A DNA stretch of 64,000 nt from Chitinophaga pinensis (lineage in GTDB: Bacteria; Bacteroidota; Bacteroidia; NS11-12g; UBA9320), in the NCBI GenBank assembly GCA_945897885.1, contig CAMDGU010000006.1, forward strand, positions 1 to 64,000, read 5' to 3'. Positions 50,614 to 61,032 of the stretch are shown one piece after another. A program made the translations under genes and the position numbers. The first letter of the stretch is position 1. Each line of letters starts with the position of its first letter. Under the pieces are notes generated by a model. That model was not told the DNA's origin, did no database searches, and worked only from the letters and a program-made list of their open reading frames with translations.

Positions 50614-51468
50614 ATGTCAGCAAAACATACTGTTAAACAGCTTGAAGATATTGCAAGTCAGGTAAGACGCGATATCGTAAGAATGGTTCATGCCGTGCAA
50701 TCCGGTCATCCGGGTGGTTCATTAGGTTGTTCCGATTTATTGGTGGCACTTTATCACGAAGTAATGGACTATCAGCCTAAACCATTTAATATGGTAGGCA
50801 ATAATGAAGATATTTTCATTTTATCCAACGGACATATTTCACCTGTGCTTTATAGCTCAATGGCCAGGGCCGGTATTTTTGAAGTAAGTGAATTAGCAAC
50901 TTTTCGTAAGCTGAACAGCCGATTACAAGGTCATCCCGCTACTCATGAACATTTGGAAGGGGTGAGAATTGCCTCAGGTTCGTTGGGCCAGGGACTTTCG
51001 GTAGCTACAGGAATTGCACTTAGCAAACGTATGAATAATGACCCTAAAATGGTGTATTGCCTGATGGGCGATGGTGAATTGGAAGAAGGACAAAACTGGG
51101 AAGCCATTATGTTTGCAGCTCATAATAAAGTTGATAATTTGATAGGTATCGTTGATTTTAATGGGCAACAAATAGATGGCAGTACAGCTAATATTATGGG
51201 GCTAACTGAAATAAAGGATAAATTTGAAGCTTTTGGTTGGCTCACGATGGATATGGATGGAAACAATATGGCCAATGTTGTTGACACACTTGCCAAAGCA
51301 AAAACCATAAGTGGTAAAGGAAAACCGGTTTTAATAAAAATGAAAACCGAAATGGGAGCCGGAGTAGATTTTATGATGGGTAGCCACGAATGGCATGGTA
51401 TAGCACCTAACAACGACCAATTGGCAAACGCCTTAGCTCAATTGCCCGAAACAATGGGTGATTACTAA
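50614..51468 (+). CDS. Transketolase, N-terminal subunit
   Basis: HAVQSGHPGGSLGCSDLLVALYHEVM, GSLGQGLSVATGIALSKRM, CLMGDGELEEGQNWEAIMFAAHNKVDNLIGIVDFNGQQIDG. Confidence 0.94.
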   Translation: MSAKHTVKQLEDIASQVRRDIVRMVHAVQSGHPGGSLGCSDLLVALYHEVMDYQPKPFNMVGNNEDIFILSNGHISPVLYSSMARAGIFEVSELATFRKLNSRLQGHPATHEHLEGVRIASGSLGQGLSVATGIALSKRMNNDPKMVYCLMGDGELEEGQNWEAIMFAAHNKVDNLIGIVDFNGQQIDGSTANIMGLTEIKDKFEAFGWLTMDMDGNNMANVVDTLAKAKTISGKGKPVLIKMKTEMGAGVDFMMGSHEWHGIAPNNDQLANALAQLPETMGDY

Positions 51469-51557
51469 TTTAATTTACAGGACAATAGATTAATAACTTA
51501 TTCGTAATACTATTTGCAATGGATTCATATTTGTAAATAGATTTATTAAAAAATAAT

Positions 51558-52949
51558 TTGATACACAAAGCATTATCTAAAAGTACCCTCATTTTATGTA
51601 TTCTCCTGCTGGTTTTTACATGTGTGCCAAATGTGTATGCCCAGCAACCCAATAAAACCCGTATTTTATTTTTATTAGATGCCAGTGGCAGTATGTATGC
51701 CGAAATGGGAACGGATACACGAATGGATGTGGCCAAACGGTTGCTTTCAAAGATGGTTGACAGTTTGCGTTACACCCCCAATTTAGAAATTGCTTTACGT
51801 GTTTATGGTCATCAAACTACCAAGGACAAACAGAACTGCCGCGATACGAAACTGGAAATTCCTTTTGGTAAAACAAACCACGATGCCATGAAGGAAAAGT
51901 TGAGGGGAATTCGCCCTTTAGGAACTACCTTGATTGCGTATTCATTGCAGGAAGCAGCGTTTGATTTTCCTCAGGATAACCGGTGCCGAAATGTAATTAT
52001 TTTAATTACAGACGGGTTGGAAGAATGTAATGGGGATCCATGTGCAGTATCAGAAGCACTGCAACGACGTGGTGTTATTTTGAGACCTTTTATCATTGGA
52101 GTAGGGTTGGATAAAGAATTTGGGAAACAGTTTGAATGTATCGGTCGTTTCTTTGATGCCACTACAGAACAAGGATTTGATGATGTGCTTCGTGTTGTTA
52201 TTTCGCAGGCAATTAATAATACAACGTTGCAGGTAAATCTGCTGGATATAAGTGGCAGAGCCTTAGAAACCGATGTTAACATGACTTTTTATGATAACCA
52301 TACAGGTAGGATGACGGATAACTTTGTTCATACACTAAATAACAGAGGGGTTCCTGATACCATTAATCTGGATCCTGTAAACAGATATAATATTGTGGTT
52401 CATACTTTACCCCCTGTAACCAAAGAAAATGTAGAAATAATAGCCGGACGGCATAATATTGTGGCAATAGATGCCCCGCAAGGGTCACTTAAATTGCGTG
52501 TGAATGGAGTTACCAATTACAACCGTTTACAATGCATTGTAAAAAAGGCCGGAACCCATGAGGTGGTGAATGTTCAGGATTTTAATACCAGTGAAAAGTA
52601 CATTGTAGGTAAATATGATATTGAAATATTAAGCACACCGCGTATTTATGAAAAAAATGTAAGTGTAAATCAAAGTACCTCAATGCTGGTGGAAATAGAC
52701 CAGCCGGGGAAACTTAATTTTTACACTCAATTAGGAGTGATGGGAGCCATTTATAAATTCAATCCCAAAAGCAACAAATTGGAATGGGTAATTAACGTAA
52801 ATAATGCATCAGGTGCTCAAATTTTGGTAATGCAACCCGGCATGTATAAGTTAATTTGCCGAGCAAATATTGACAAGCGCATTATTGCGACAAAACGTGT
52901 TGACTTTGAAATAAAATCGGGGCAGGTTACACCCCTTAATGTACTTTGA
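51558..52949 (+). CDS. Secreted von Willebrand factor A (VWA) domain protein
   Basis: Signal peptide; RILFLLDASGSMYAEMGTDTRMDVAKRLLSKMVDSL (MIDAS DxSGS), GTTLIAYSLQEAAFDF, NVIILITDGLEECNGDPCAV. Confidence 0.9.
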   Translation: MIHKALSKSTLILCILLLVFTCVPNVYAQQPNKTRILFLLDASGSMYAEMGTDTRMDVAKRLLSKMVDSLRYTPNLEIALRVYGHQTTKDKQNCRDTKLEIPFGKTNHDAMKEKLRGIRPLGTTLIAYSLQEAAFDFPQDNRCRNVIILITDGLEECNGDPCAVSEALQRRGVILRPFIIGVGLDKEFGKQFECIGRFFDATTEQGFDDVLRVVISQAINNTTLQVNLLDISGRALETDVNMTFYDNHTGRMTDNFVHTLNNRGVPDTINLDPVNRYNIVVHTLPPVTKENVEIIAGRHNIVAIDAPQGSLKLRVNGVTNYNRLQCIVKKAGTHEVVNVQDFNTSEKYIVGKYDIEILSTPRIYEKNVSVNQSTSMLVEIDQPGKLNFYTQLGVMGAIYKFNPKSNKLEWVINVNNASGAQILVMQPGMYKLICRANIDKRIIATKRVDFEIKSGQVTPLNVL

Positions 52950-52961
52950 CAAAATTTTAAA

Positions 52962-53915
52962 ATGGTTAAAATAGAAATACTCGATCAAAAAGATACCCGT
53001 TCAGGGTTTGGTGCAGGCTTATTAGAATTGGGACGAACCAATCCGAATGTAGTTGGATTGTGTGCTGATCTAACAGGTTCCCTAAAAATGGATGCCTTTA
53101 AAAAGGAATTTCCTGACCGATTTATACAAACCGGAATTGCAGAAGCCAATATGATTGGGATGGCAGCCGGATTAGCCACAGGAGGAAAAATTCCGTTTAC
53201 AGGAACTTTTGCCAACTTTAGCACAGGCCGAGTTTATGACCAAATTCGTCAGTCGGTGGCCTATTCGGGTAAAAATGTAAAAATTTGCGCTTCACATGCC
53301 GGAGTTACATTGGGTGAAGATGGTGCTACCCATCAAATTTTAGAAGATATAGGCTTGATGAAAATGTTGCCGGGAATGGTGGTAATTAATCCATGTGATT
53401 ATAACCAAACCAAAGCAGCAACTATTGCAATAGCAGATTATGACGGACCCGTTTATTTGCGTTTTGGTCGTCCTAAGTGGCCTGTGTTTACAGCTCCTGA
53501 TCAAAAATTTGAAATAGGTAAAGCATGGCATATTAACAGTGGAAATGCTGTTTCTATATTTTGCACCGGGCATTTGGTTTGGAAAGCCATTAAAGCTGGT
53601 GAAATTTTAGCTGAGATGGGAATTGAAGCCGATATTATAAATATTCACACCATTAAACCTTTGGACAACGAAGCCGTATTGGCATCGGTTGCTAAAACAG
53701 GTTGCGCTGTAACGGCAGAAGAGCACCAAATGAATGGTGGGCTTGGAGATAGCATTTGCCAGTTATTAGCTTTAAATAATCCTGCCCCTGTTGAAATGGT
53801 AGCTGTAAATGATAGCTTTGGTGAAAGTGGAACTCCCGATGAACTTCTTGTAAAGTATGGTTTGGAAACTATAAATATAGTTGAAGCTGTAAAACGCGTA
53901 ATGAAAAGAAAATAG
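52962..53915 (+). CDS. Transketolase, C-terminal subunit
   Basis: LCADLTGSLKMDAFKKEFPDRFIQTGIAEANMIGMAAGLATGGKIPFTGTFANF, VTAEEHQMNGGLGDSICQLL. Confidence 0.94.
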   Translation: MVKIEILDQKDTRSGFGAGLLELGRTNPNVVGLCADLTGSLKMDAFKKEFPDRFIQTGIAEANMIGMAAGLATGGKIPFTGTFANFSTGRVYDQIRQSVAYSGKNVKICASHAGVTLGEDGATHQILEDIGLMKMLPGMVVINPCDYNQTKAATIAIADYDGPVYLRFGRPKWPVFTAPDQKFEIGKAWHINSGNAVSIFCTGHLVWKAIKAGEILAEMGIEADIINIHTIKPLDNEAVLASVAKTGCAVTAEEHQMNGGLGDSICQLLALNNPAPVEMVAVNDSFGESGTPDELLVKYGLETINIVEAVKRVMKRK

Positions 53916-53989
53916 CATACCTTGATGGATTATTCTTTTTTAGAATAATCTTTAATTCTAACTACCTTTCCTGTATCTCAAATTACAAA

Positions 53990-55255
53990 ATGAGTGCAAA
54001 AAAAAATTCAAATAAGTTGACCCGATTTTGGAAACTATTGGGTCCCGGATTGGTAACCGGTGCCAGTGATGACGACCCTTCGGGGATAGCCACCTACTCG
54101 CAAGCCGGAGCATCTTATGGACTTGCTACTCTTTGGACATCCATCGTCGCCTTTCCATTAATGGCAGCCATACAACAAATGTGTGCTAGAATAGGATTGA
54201 TTACCAGTCAAGGATTAACAGGTACCTTAAAAAAACATTACCCCCGGCCGGTTTTATATCTGATGCTTTTATTCAGTTTTCCTGCTATTATTATGAATAT
54301 TGGGGCAGATATTGCCGGAATGGGTGCCGTTGGTAATTTGTTGTTTCCAAGTATTGATGCTACTTACTTTAGTGTTTTATTCACCTTATTGCTTACAGGG
54401 CTAATTATTTATTTGCCCTATCAAAAAATGGCATCTATCCTAAAGTACTTGTGCATTGTGATGTTGGTTTATTTTGTTGTCCCATTTTTATACAAGCAGG
54501 ATTTTGCAGAAATTTTAAAGGCCACTTTTATTCCCACGATTCAGTTCAATAAAGAATTTATAAGCATTTTGGTTGGTATATTGGGAACTACTATTTCTCC
54601 CTATCTTTTCTTTTGGCAGGCATCTGTAGAAGTAGAGGAGATGAAAACCAAGAAAAAGCATTTGGTGGTAAATAAAAAAATTATCAATGATATGGTGCAG
54701 GATGTGGATTTTGGAATGTCTTTTTCAGGATTGGTAATGTTTTTTATAATATTAACTACTGGTACGGTATTATTTAAAGGCGGTATTCATCAAATAGATA
54801 CGGTAGAACAAGCGGCTATGGCACTAAAACCTTTGGCCGGAAATATGGCGTATTTGCTTTTTTCCATTGGGGTAATAGGCACAGGTTTAATAGCTATCCC
54901 GGTTTTAAGTGGTTCGTTGTCTTATATTTTTGCTGAAACTTTTGGTTGGGAGCAAGGCCTTGATAAAAAATTTCACGAGGCAAAAGCGTTTTATGCCATT
55001 ATCGCTATTTCTTTAGTTATTGGTTTATCGCTTAATTACGTTGGTATTTCTCCTGTAAAGGCTTTGATTTATACAGCTATTCTTTATGGTTTAACAGCTC
55101 CGGTATTAATTGCCATTATCCTTCATATTTCAAATAATAAAGAAATTATGGGTAAAAATGTGAATGGAAAAGTATCTAATATTTTAGGATTTGCAGCCCT
55201 AATTATTATGACCGCTGCCGCAGTGGCTTTAATTTATTTGCAATTAAAGGGATAG
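53990..55255 (+). CDS. NRAMP family divalent metal transporter
   Basis: LLGPGLVTGASDDDPSGIATYSQAGASYGLATLWTSIVAFPLMAAIQQMCARIGLITSQGL. Confidence 0.93.
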   Translation: MSAKKNSNKLTRFWKLLGPGLVTGASDDDPSGIATYSQAGASYGLATLWTSIVAFPLMAAIQQMCARIGLITSQGLTGTLKKHYPRPVLYLMLLFSFPAIIMNIGADIAGMGAVGNLLFPSIDATYFSVLFTLLLTGLIIYLPYQKMASILKYLCIVMLVYFVVPFLYKQDFAEILKATFIPTIQFNKEFISILVGILGTTISPYLFFWQASVEVEEMKTKKKHLVVNKKIINDMVQDVDFGMSFSGLVMFFIILTTGTVLFKGGIHQIDTVEQAAMALKPLAGNMAYLLFSIGVIGTGLIAIPVLSGSLSYIFAETFGWEQGLDKKFHEAKAFYAIIAISLVIGLSLNYVGISPVKALIYTAILYGLTAPVLIAIILHISNNKEIMGKNVNGKVSNILGFAALIIMTAAAVALIYLQLKG

Positions 55256-55260
55256 TTAGA

Positions 55261-56388
55261 CTATACCATCTCCGCAATCCTCTCCGATGTAACTCCTGAT
55301 AATGCCAGGCCCATTCCACCCATTCTCACTCCGGCTATCACGTTTTCAGATACCCGCTCAATAATAGGCAGTTTATCTTGACCAAAAGCCATAATTCCTG
55401 CCCAACGGCAGTCTACTTCATACTCTGTATCCGGAATAATTAACGTTTTTAAATACAGCTCCAAACTGTTTTGAATGGAATCATTTAAGGCTATTTCTGT
55501 CGTTGTTTCACCTTCTTTATTTTCATTTCTTCCTCCACCAAAAATAATGCGATTGCCGTAATTACGGAAATAGTAATACCCTTCACGGAAATGAAAAATA
55601 CCATCAAATTTTAAACCTTCTATGGGCTTTGTAGCTAGTATTTGCCCACGTCCGGGCACCACATCCATGTTTTGGAAAAACCGTTGTGAAAAGGCATTGG
55701 TGCTAAAAATTAAGGTTTGGCAAGTAAAAGTGGGTTGTTCCTTTATCAAATTATGTTTTGCAATTACCTCACACTTTTTACCCGTGTCATTAAAATCCTG
55801 AACCTCCATTCCGTTCATTATTATTATACCAAGGCTTGCTGTGTATTGCCAAAGGTTATACATCAACAATCCTGAATCTAACTTACCCTCGCAACTATTA
55901 GTTATAAATTGGCGGATGTTTTTAGGATTAAAACCATATTCTGAAACTTTTGAAATATCGGTTTTAAAAACATCGTTTTTTAAAATAGGGTAGAGGTTTT
56001 TATTCATTTCTGAAAGTTCGCCAATGTCAAAAAGTTCGTCATCAAAAATGATTTCACCGCCGCCGCTGGCTTTATATCCCATTTTTGAAACCCCCAATCT
56101 TTTTTTATTAATTTCTAAACCTTTTACCCGCCATTCAATAAGTTGAAGGGCTTTGTCCAATCCATTTTGGGCAATATCATCCCTTATTTCTGAAAAACTT
56201 CCAAAGCATGCAAATCCTGCATTGCGGGTACTAGCCCCGAGTGGCCAACTGCCCCGTTCTATAATAAGAACACTTTTGTTTGGGTGTCTCTCCTTTATGG
56301 CACAAGCGGCTGAAAGTCCGTTAATACCTCCTCCAACAATAATTACATCGTAGTTTAAAAAACTATTTTTTTCCCAAAAACTTAGCAT
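55261..56388 (-). CDS. FAD-dependent oxidoreductase (DAO family)
   Basis: DVIIVGGGINGLSAACAIKERHPNKSVLIIERGSWPLGASTRNAGFACFGS...VDCRWAGIMAFGQDKLPIIE...VIAGVRMGGMGLALSGV. Confidence 0.92.
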   Translation of the reverse strand: MLSFWEKNSFLNYDVIIVGGGINGLSAACAIKERHPNKSVLIIERGSWPLGASTRNAGFACFGSFSEIRDDIAQNGLDKALQLIEWRVKGLEINKKRLGVSKMGYKASGGGEIIFDDELFDIGELSEMNKNLYPILKNDVFKTDISKVSEYGFNPKNIRQFITNSCEGKLDSGLLMYNLWQYTASLGIIIMNGMEVQDFNDTGKKCEVIAKHNLIKEQPTFTCQTLIFSTNAFSQRFFQNMDVVPGRGQILATKPIEGLKFDGIFHFREGYYYFRNYGNRIIFGGGRNENKEGETTTEIALNDSIQNSLELYLKTLIIPDTEYEVDCRWAGIMAFGQDKLPIIERVSENVIAGVRMGGMGLALSGVTSERIAEMV

Positions 56389-56392
56389 TGCT

Positions 56393-57130
56393 TTAAAAAA
56401 ACATGCCTAAGCATAGGCCGGTAAGTGGTTTAATTCCAAAGTCAAACCCTTTTAAATTGTCACCTGTTTCGGTTTTTGTAGTAAATTCCTGAAAATTTTG
56501 AACCTGAGTTGTTTCAGTAATATTGTATGATTTGCCTTTTTGATAGGCTATAACAAATTTGGCTTCCAAAGAAGTGTAAAAGCATTTGCCAAATTTATAG
56601 GTTATGCCCACAGGTAAACCAATTCCATAGGTGTTCAATTTATTTTTGTTTGAAACTCTTATGTTTATTCTATTTTTAGTAGTATCAAACCCTCCGTTTC
56701 CCTGCAGCACCAAACCTTTTCCTGATTGCGCAAAATCAGTCATCATGTAGATAATATCTAACCCGTAGTAGTATGAAAAATTGGTTTGGTCTATTTCAGT
56801 ATTTTTTTGAACTCCCAACATAAAACCATAGCGTACATTTCTTCCCGGGTCAAAGTTGAGGATTGTATCCTGACTAAAACTTCCAAAGGAGCCACCACTA
56901 TTAATGTTTCCTTTTCTATCTCGGCTGTCCAACTTTCCATCAAGTGCAAGCTGAATCCTTATCTGGTAATCATTTATAGAATACTTATAAATCAATGCCG
57001 GGGCCACTGTTTCCTGATTTTTAATCAATACACCGGCTAAGTTTATTCCTATGTCCTGCTTCAATTTACTTTGCGAATTGGCTGGGATTGAATAATTAAT
57101 AATAACTAAGGCGAGTAATAATATTCTCAT
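56393..57130 (-). CDS. Hypothetical outer-membrane beta-barrel-like protein
   Basis: 245 aa with signal peptide (MRILLLALVIINYSIPANSQS) and alternating beta pattern. Confidence 0.65.
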   Translation of the reverse strand: MRILLLALVIINYSIPANSQSKLKQDIGINLAGVLIKNQETVAPALIYKYSINDYQIRIQLALDGKLDSRDRKGNINSGGSFGSFSQDTILNFDPGRNVRYGFMLGVQKNTEIDQTNFSYYYGLDIIYMMTDFAQSGKGLVLQGNGGFDTTKNRINIRVSNKNKLNTYGIGLPVGITYKFGKCFYTSLEAKFVIAYQKGKSYNITETTQVQNFQEFTTKTETGDNLKGFDFGIKPLTGLCLGMFF

Positions 57131-57163
57131 AAGTGTTTTATAGGGTATCTTGATAACTATGAC

Positions 57164-57763
57164 TTACATTGAAATTTTTAATGCATTTTCAATATTTTTT
57201 AAAAGTTCCTTCTTCCCATCTCCCTTTTCAGCTGATGTAAGAAGATAGGTAGGTAAGTTTTCCCAAGTTTTTTTCAATTCAATACACATTGCTTCTACAT
57301 TTTTATCTACCAGTTTTCCTTTGTCCTTATCTATTTTGGTATAAACCAAACAAATGGGGATGCCTGATGATCCACATTTATTAATAAAATCAACATCAAT
57401 TTTTTGAGGTTCAAGCCTGCTATCAATAAGCACGAATAAACAATAAAGATTCTCACGTTTTATAATGTAGTTTGTAATAAGGTTGTCAAACTGTTTTTTG
57501 TCGTCTTTTGAAACTCGTGCATAGCCATAACCTGGTAAATCTACTAAGTTCCATTTATCATTTATTAAAAATTGATTGATAAGTTTGGTTTTGCCTGGAG
57601 TTGAAGAGGTTTTTGCGAGATATTTATTATTGCAAAGCATATTAATCAGCGATGATTTCCCCACATTACTTCTACCTATAAATGCAAATTCAGGTCTTTG
57701 CTCAAAACTCATCTGAGTGTATTCGCCATACGACTTTATAAATCGGGCTGATTGTACTTCCAT
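57164..57763 (-). CDS. engB: Ribosome biogenesis GTPase YihA/YsxC
   Basis: FIGRSNVGKSSLINMLCN, KTSSTPGKTKLINQFLI, LVDLPGYGYARVSKDDKKQF, VYTKIDK. Confidence 0.95.
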   Translation of the reverse strand: MEVQSARFIKSYGEYTQMSFEQRPEFAFIGRSNVGKSSLINMLCNNKYLAKTSSTPGKTKLINQFLINDKWNLVDLPGYGYARVSKDDKKQFDNLITNYIIKRENLYCLFVLIDSRLEPQKIDVDFINKCGSSGIPICLVYTKIDKDKGKLVDKNVEAMCIELKKTWENLPTYLLTSAEKGDGKKELLKNIENALKISM

Positions 57764-57791
57764 ATCGTTTCCAAAGCTAGGCCAATAGGCT

Positions 57792-57799
57792 TATATTTG
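57792..57799 (+). promoter_or_regulatory. Bacteroidota -7-like promoter element upstream of ubiE
   Basis: TATATTTG matches TAnnTTTG, 8 nt before the ATG at 57808, in the 44 bp divergent engB/ubiE spacer. Confidence 0.4.
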
Positions 57800-57807
57800 C
57801 AAACTGA

Positions 57808-58527
57808 ATGCAAGTAAAGCCTGATATACTATCACCCGAATCAAAAAAGGCTCAAGTAGAGCAAATGTTTGATTCCATTAGTCCTAAATATGACTTTTTA
57901 AATCACACTTTATCCTTAGGTATTGATAAAATTTGGAGGAAAAAGGCCATTAACGAATTGAAAGTAGTTAACCCAAAAAAAATATTGGATGTAGCCACAG
58001 GTACAGGCGATATGGCCATTGAAGCCTTACGATTAAATCCTGACAAAGTTGTAGGGATTGATATTTCTGAAGGGATGATGTCTTTTGGAAGAGAAAAACT
58101 TAAAAAAGCTGGTATTACCAATATCGTTTTAGAAAAAGGAGATTCCGAAAATATAAATTATCCTAATAATGAGTTTGATGCTGTAATGGTAGCTTTTGGA
58201 GTCCGTAATTTTGAAAATCTTGAAAAAGGATTAACTGAAATGAATCGTGTAATGCGAAAGGAAGGAAAAGTGGCAATTCTTGAATTCTCAAAACCGGCTT
58301 CGTTTCCGTTTAAACAAGGCTATAATTTTTACTTCAATAATATTTTGCCTTTTATAGGCAAAGTTTTTTCTAAAAATAATAAAGCTTACACCTATTTGCC
58401 TGAGTCGGTTAAGGCATTTCCCGATGGAATTGATTTTATTAAAATAATGACCAAATGCGGATATTTGGATTGTAAAGAAAAACGTTTTATGTTTGGCATC
58501 TGTACTTTATATACGGCCGTTAAATAG
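57808..58527 (+). CDS. ubiE: Bifunctional demethylmenaquinone/ubiquinone methyltransferase
   Basis: FDSISPKYDFLNHTLSLGIDKIWRKKAI, ILDVATGTGDMAIEAL, DAVMVAFGVRNFENLEKGLTEMNRVMRKEGKVAILEFSKP. Confidence 0.96.
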   Translation: MQVKPDILSPESKKAQVEQMFDSISPKYDFLNHTLSLGIDKIWRKKAINELKVVNPKKILDVATGTGDMAIEALRLNPDKVVGIDISEGMMSFGREKLKKAGITNIVLEKGDSENINYPNNEFDAVMVAFGVRNFENLEKGLTEMNRVMRKEGKVAILEFSKPASFPFKQGYNFYFNNILPFIGKVFSKNNKAYTYLPESVKAFPDGIDFIKIMTKCGYLDCKEKRFMFGICTLYTAVK

Positions 58528-58532
58528 AAATA

Positions 58533-59225
58533 ATGACCAGATTTTTAGCAATTTTAATAACAGTATTTATTGGTCGGGTAGCCACGGCCCAAATGAACGA
58601 CCCTCTTTATGACCTTAACCAAAAAGTTCATTTTGGATTTTCAATAATAGGCACCTATGGTAAAATGAAATTTTCAAGAAATGAACAATTTTTTTCTTTG
58701 CCAATTGACACCTTAAATTCCATTACCACCACTAATTTTCCTGGGCTTGGGGTTGGTGGTATTGTTAATTTTCACTTAAATGAATTTTGGGATTTAAGAA
58801 CTATGGCAATAGTTCAGGTTATGTCGCAACGTAATCTAACCTACCATTTCAAAGGAGGAATGACAAAAACAGCCATGTTGCAATCCACCTATTTTGAAGT
58901 TCCGCTATTGATTAAATACAAAAGCGTTAGGCACAAAAATTTTAGAATGTATGTTATAGGAGGGATTGGCTACCGCTACAATTTCACAAGTGATGCCGAG
59001 ACTGAACGAAGTGCTACCAAACCGATAGTTGGTATGAAAGCTTCTACCATTAATTATGATTTAGGATTTGGGTTTGATTTGTATTATCCATACTTCAAAT
59101 TTTCGCCCGAAATAAAAATTAGCAATGACATAGGCAACGCTCTTATTAAAGATAATTATATTTATACCCAATCTTTAGGTGGATTGTATCCTAAACTTAT
59201 TCAGTTATCCCTTCATTTTGAGTAA
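58533..59225 (+). CDS. porT: T9SS outer-membrane beta-barrel protein PorT-like
   Basis: 230 aa; signal peptide; barrel with ATKPIVGMKASTINYDLGFGFDLYYPYFKFSPEIKISNDIGNALIKDN; located immediately 3' of ubiE, the order I recall for porT in Bacteroidota. Confidence 0.75.
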   Translation: MTRFLAILITVFIGRVATAQMNDPLYDLNQKVHFGFSIIGTYGKMKFSRNEQFFSLPIDTLNSITTTNFPGLGVGGIVNFHLNEFWDLRTMAIVQVMSQRNLTYHFKGGMTKTAMLQSTYFEVPLLIKYKSVRHKNFRMYVIGGIGYRYNFTSDAETERSATKPIVGMKASTINYDLGFGFDLYYPYFKFSPEIKISNDIGNALIKDNYIYTQSLGGLYPKLIQLSLHFE

Positions 59226-60344
59226 ATGAAGTTTACCCTAAAGCACACCGATAGTCAAAGCAAAGCCCGAATCGGCTATATTGAAACCGACCACGGAGTA
59301 ATTCCTACACCCATTTTTATGCCTGTAGGCACCCTTGGAACTGTAAAAGCGGTAGATCAATCGTTTTTAAAGCAACCCATTGACGCCAAAATAATTTTAG
59401 GAAACACCTATCATCTTTACCTCCGACCCGGAACCTCAGTGCTTAAACAAGCTGGTGGGTTACACAAGTTTATGAATTGGGATAGACCGATATTAACAGA
59501 TAGTGGAGGTTACCAGGTTTATTCATTAGCTGCCAATAGAAAATTAAAGGAAGATGGTGTAGAATTCAGAAGTCATATAGATGGAAGCAAATTGTGGTTT
59601 ACTCCTGAAAATATAATGGATACCCAACGTGAAATAGGGGCCGATATTATTATGGCTTTTGATGAATGCACACCTTGGCCTTGTGAAAAAGCATATGCGG
59701 AAAAAAGCATGAATCTCACACACCGTTGGCTTAAGCGCTGTGTTGATCATTTTAATAATACTGCAGGATTGTATGGTTATAGTCAAACACTTTTTCCAAT
59801 AGTTCAAGGAAGTACGTTCCCTGATTTACGAAAGCAATCGGCTGAATTTATAGCGAGCATGAATTGTGAAGGAAACGCAATTGGCGGGCTATCAGTAGGT
59901 GAGCCTCATGATGATATGTATTCCATGACGGATTTGGTTTGTTCTATATTACCTGCTGATAAACCAAGATATCTTATGGGAGTTGGTACACCATCTAATA
60001 TTTTAGAATGTATAGCATTAGGAATTGACATGTTTGATTGTGTGATGCCTACAAGAAATGCCCGTAATGGTATGCTTTTCACAAAAAATGGAACGATAAA
60101 TATTCGAAATAAAAAATGGGAGAATGATTTTAGTGCCATTGATGATGAAATTATGCCGCATTATTCTAAAGCCTACTTAAGGCATTTGTTAGTAGCCAAA
60201 GAATATTTAGCTGGCCAAATTTCAAGTATTCATAACCTATCGTTTTACTTATGGTTGGTAAATACAGCCCGTCAAAAAATAGAAGAAGGAACTTTTGTTG
60301 AATGGAAAAATAAAATGGTGAAGGTGCTGGATGTCAGGCTTTAA
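59226..60344 (+). CDS. tgt: tRNA-guanine transglycosylase (queuine tRNA-ribosyltransferase)
   Basis: GVIPTPIFMPVGTLGTVKAV, GNTYHLYLRPG, ILTDSGGYQVYSLA, GGLSVGEPHDDMY, RYLMGVGTPSNILECIALGIDMFDCVMPTRNARNGMLFT. Confidence 0.97.
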   Translation: MKFTLKHTDSQSKARIGYIETDHGVIPTPIFMPVGTLGTVKAVDQSFLKQPIDAKIILGNTYHLYLRPGTSVLKQAGGLHKFMNWDRPILTDSGGYQVYSLAANRKLKEDGVEFRSHIDGSKLWFTPENIMDTQREIGADIIMAFDECTPWPCEKAYAEKSMNLTHRWLKRCVDHFNNTAGLYGYSQTLFPIVQGSTFPDLRKQSAEFIASMNCEGNAIGGLSVGEPHDDMYSMTDLVCSILPADKPRYLMGVGTPSNILECIALGIDMFDCVMPTRNARNGMLFTKNGTINIRNKKWENDFSAIDDEIMPHYSKAYLRHLLVAKEYLAGQISSIHNLSFYLWLVNTARQKIEEGTFVEWKNKMVKVLDVRL

Positions 60345-60542
60345 AACTGATTTCTATTATAATTAATTAGATCTTTTTAGTTTAGGTTTGTTGAATAATA
60401 AAAGATTAAAGATCATTAAGCGACTGTATTTTTTTAATAATTCTGCTATTTTAGGGCTTTTTCGTTTTTCTCAAACCACTGCTACAAATTTTAACGATAA
60501 TCATTTCTCTTGAAATAATTAGGATTTTTTTGCAAAGGTAAA

Positions 60543-60900
60543 CAGCGGAAAAGTTATCATTTTGGATTGGATAATGCCATGTTCATCTTGCCTTATTCCT
60601 TCCAAAATAGCTTATTATATTGTTCAAATTTATTCCATTACTAATCCTGAATAAGTTTTTAGGTTTGTATGCGATGATTATGCAAATACCAATTGTGCAT
60701 CGCTTACCGGATGGTTTGATAACAATGGAATGCCCAATAACATTAAGTTTTCAAACAACGGTATTAAATTAATGATTATGGCTCTGATGGTATGCCGAAA
60801 ATAATTGTAGTTGGAGGAAATAATCACAAGGTATAATACAATGAACTAAATCTGATGCTGCTAACATTACCAAATTACGTCTCACTATCAAGCTTCGCTT
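60543..60900 (+). pseudogene. Decayed thioredoxin-like / T9SS-type secreted protein fragment
   Basis: Interrupted reading: NSGKVIILDWIMPCSSCLIPSKIAYYIVQIYSITNPE*VFRFVCDDYANTNCASLTGWFDNNGMPNNIKFSNNGIKL [frameshift] DYGSDGMPKIIVVGGNNHKV*YNELN. CSSC motif; stop codons and a frameshift inside otherwise protein-like sequence. Confidence 0.65.
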
Positions 60901-61032
60901 GTTTTATCGCATAGGTTTATAAGTTATTCAAGAGGATTCGGAATAAAGGAATTTTTAAAGTTTTTGTTATTAAAAAACCTAAAATCTTAAATATGATAAT
61001 CTTAGTTCTAATCTATAAATTTGCTGTTGTTA

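Noticed and set aside
50614-53915. Transketolase split as a broken single gene
   Set aside because: Both halves are intact with their own starts, and split transketolases are well known. Only the intervening VWA gene is notable.
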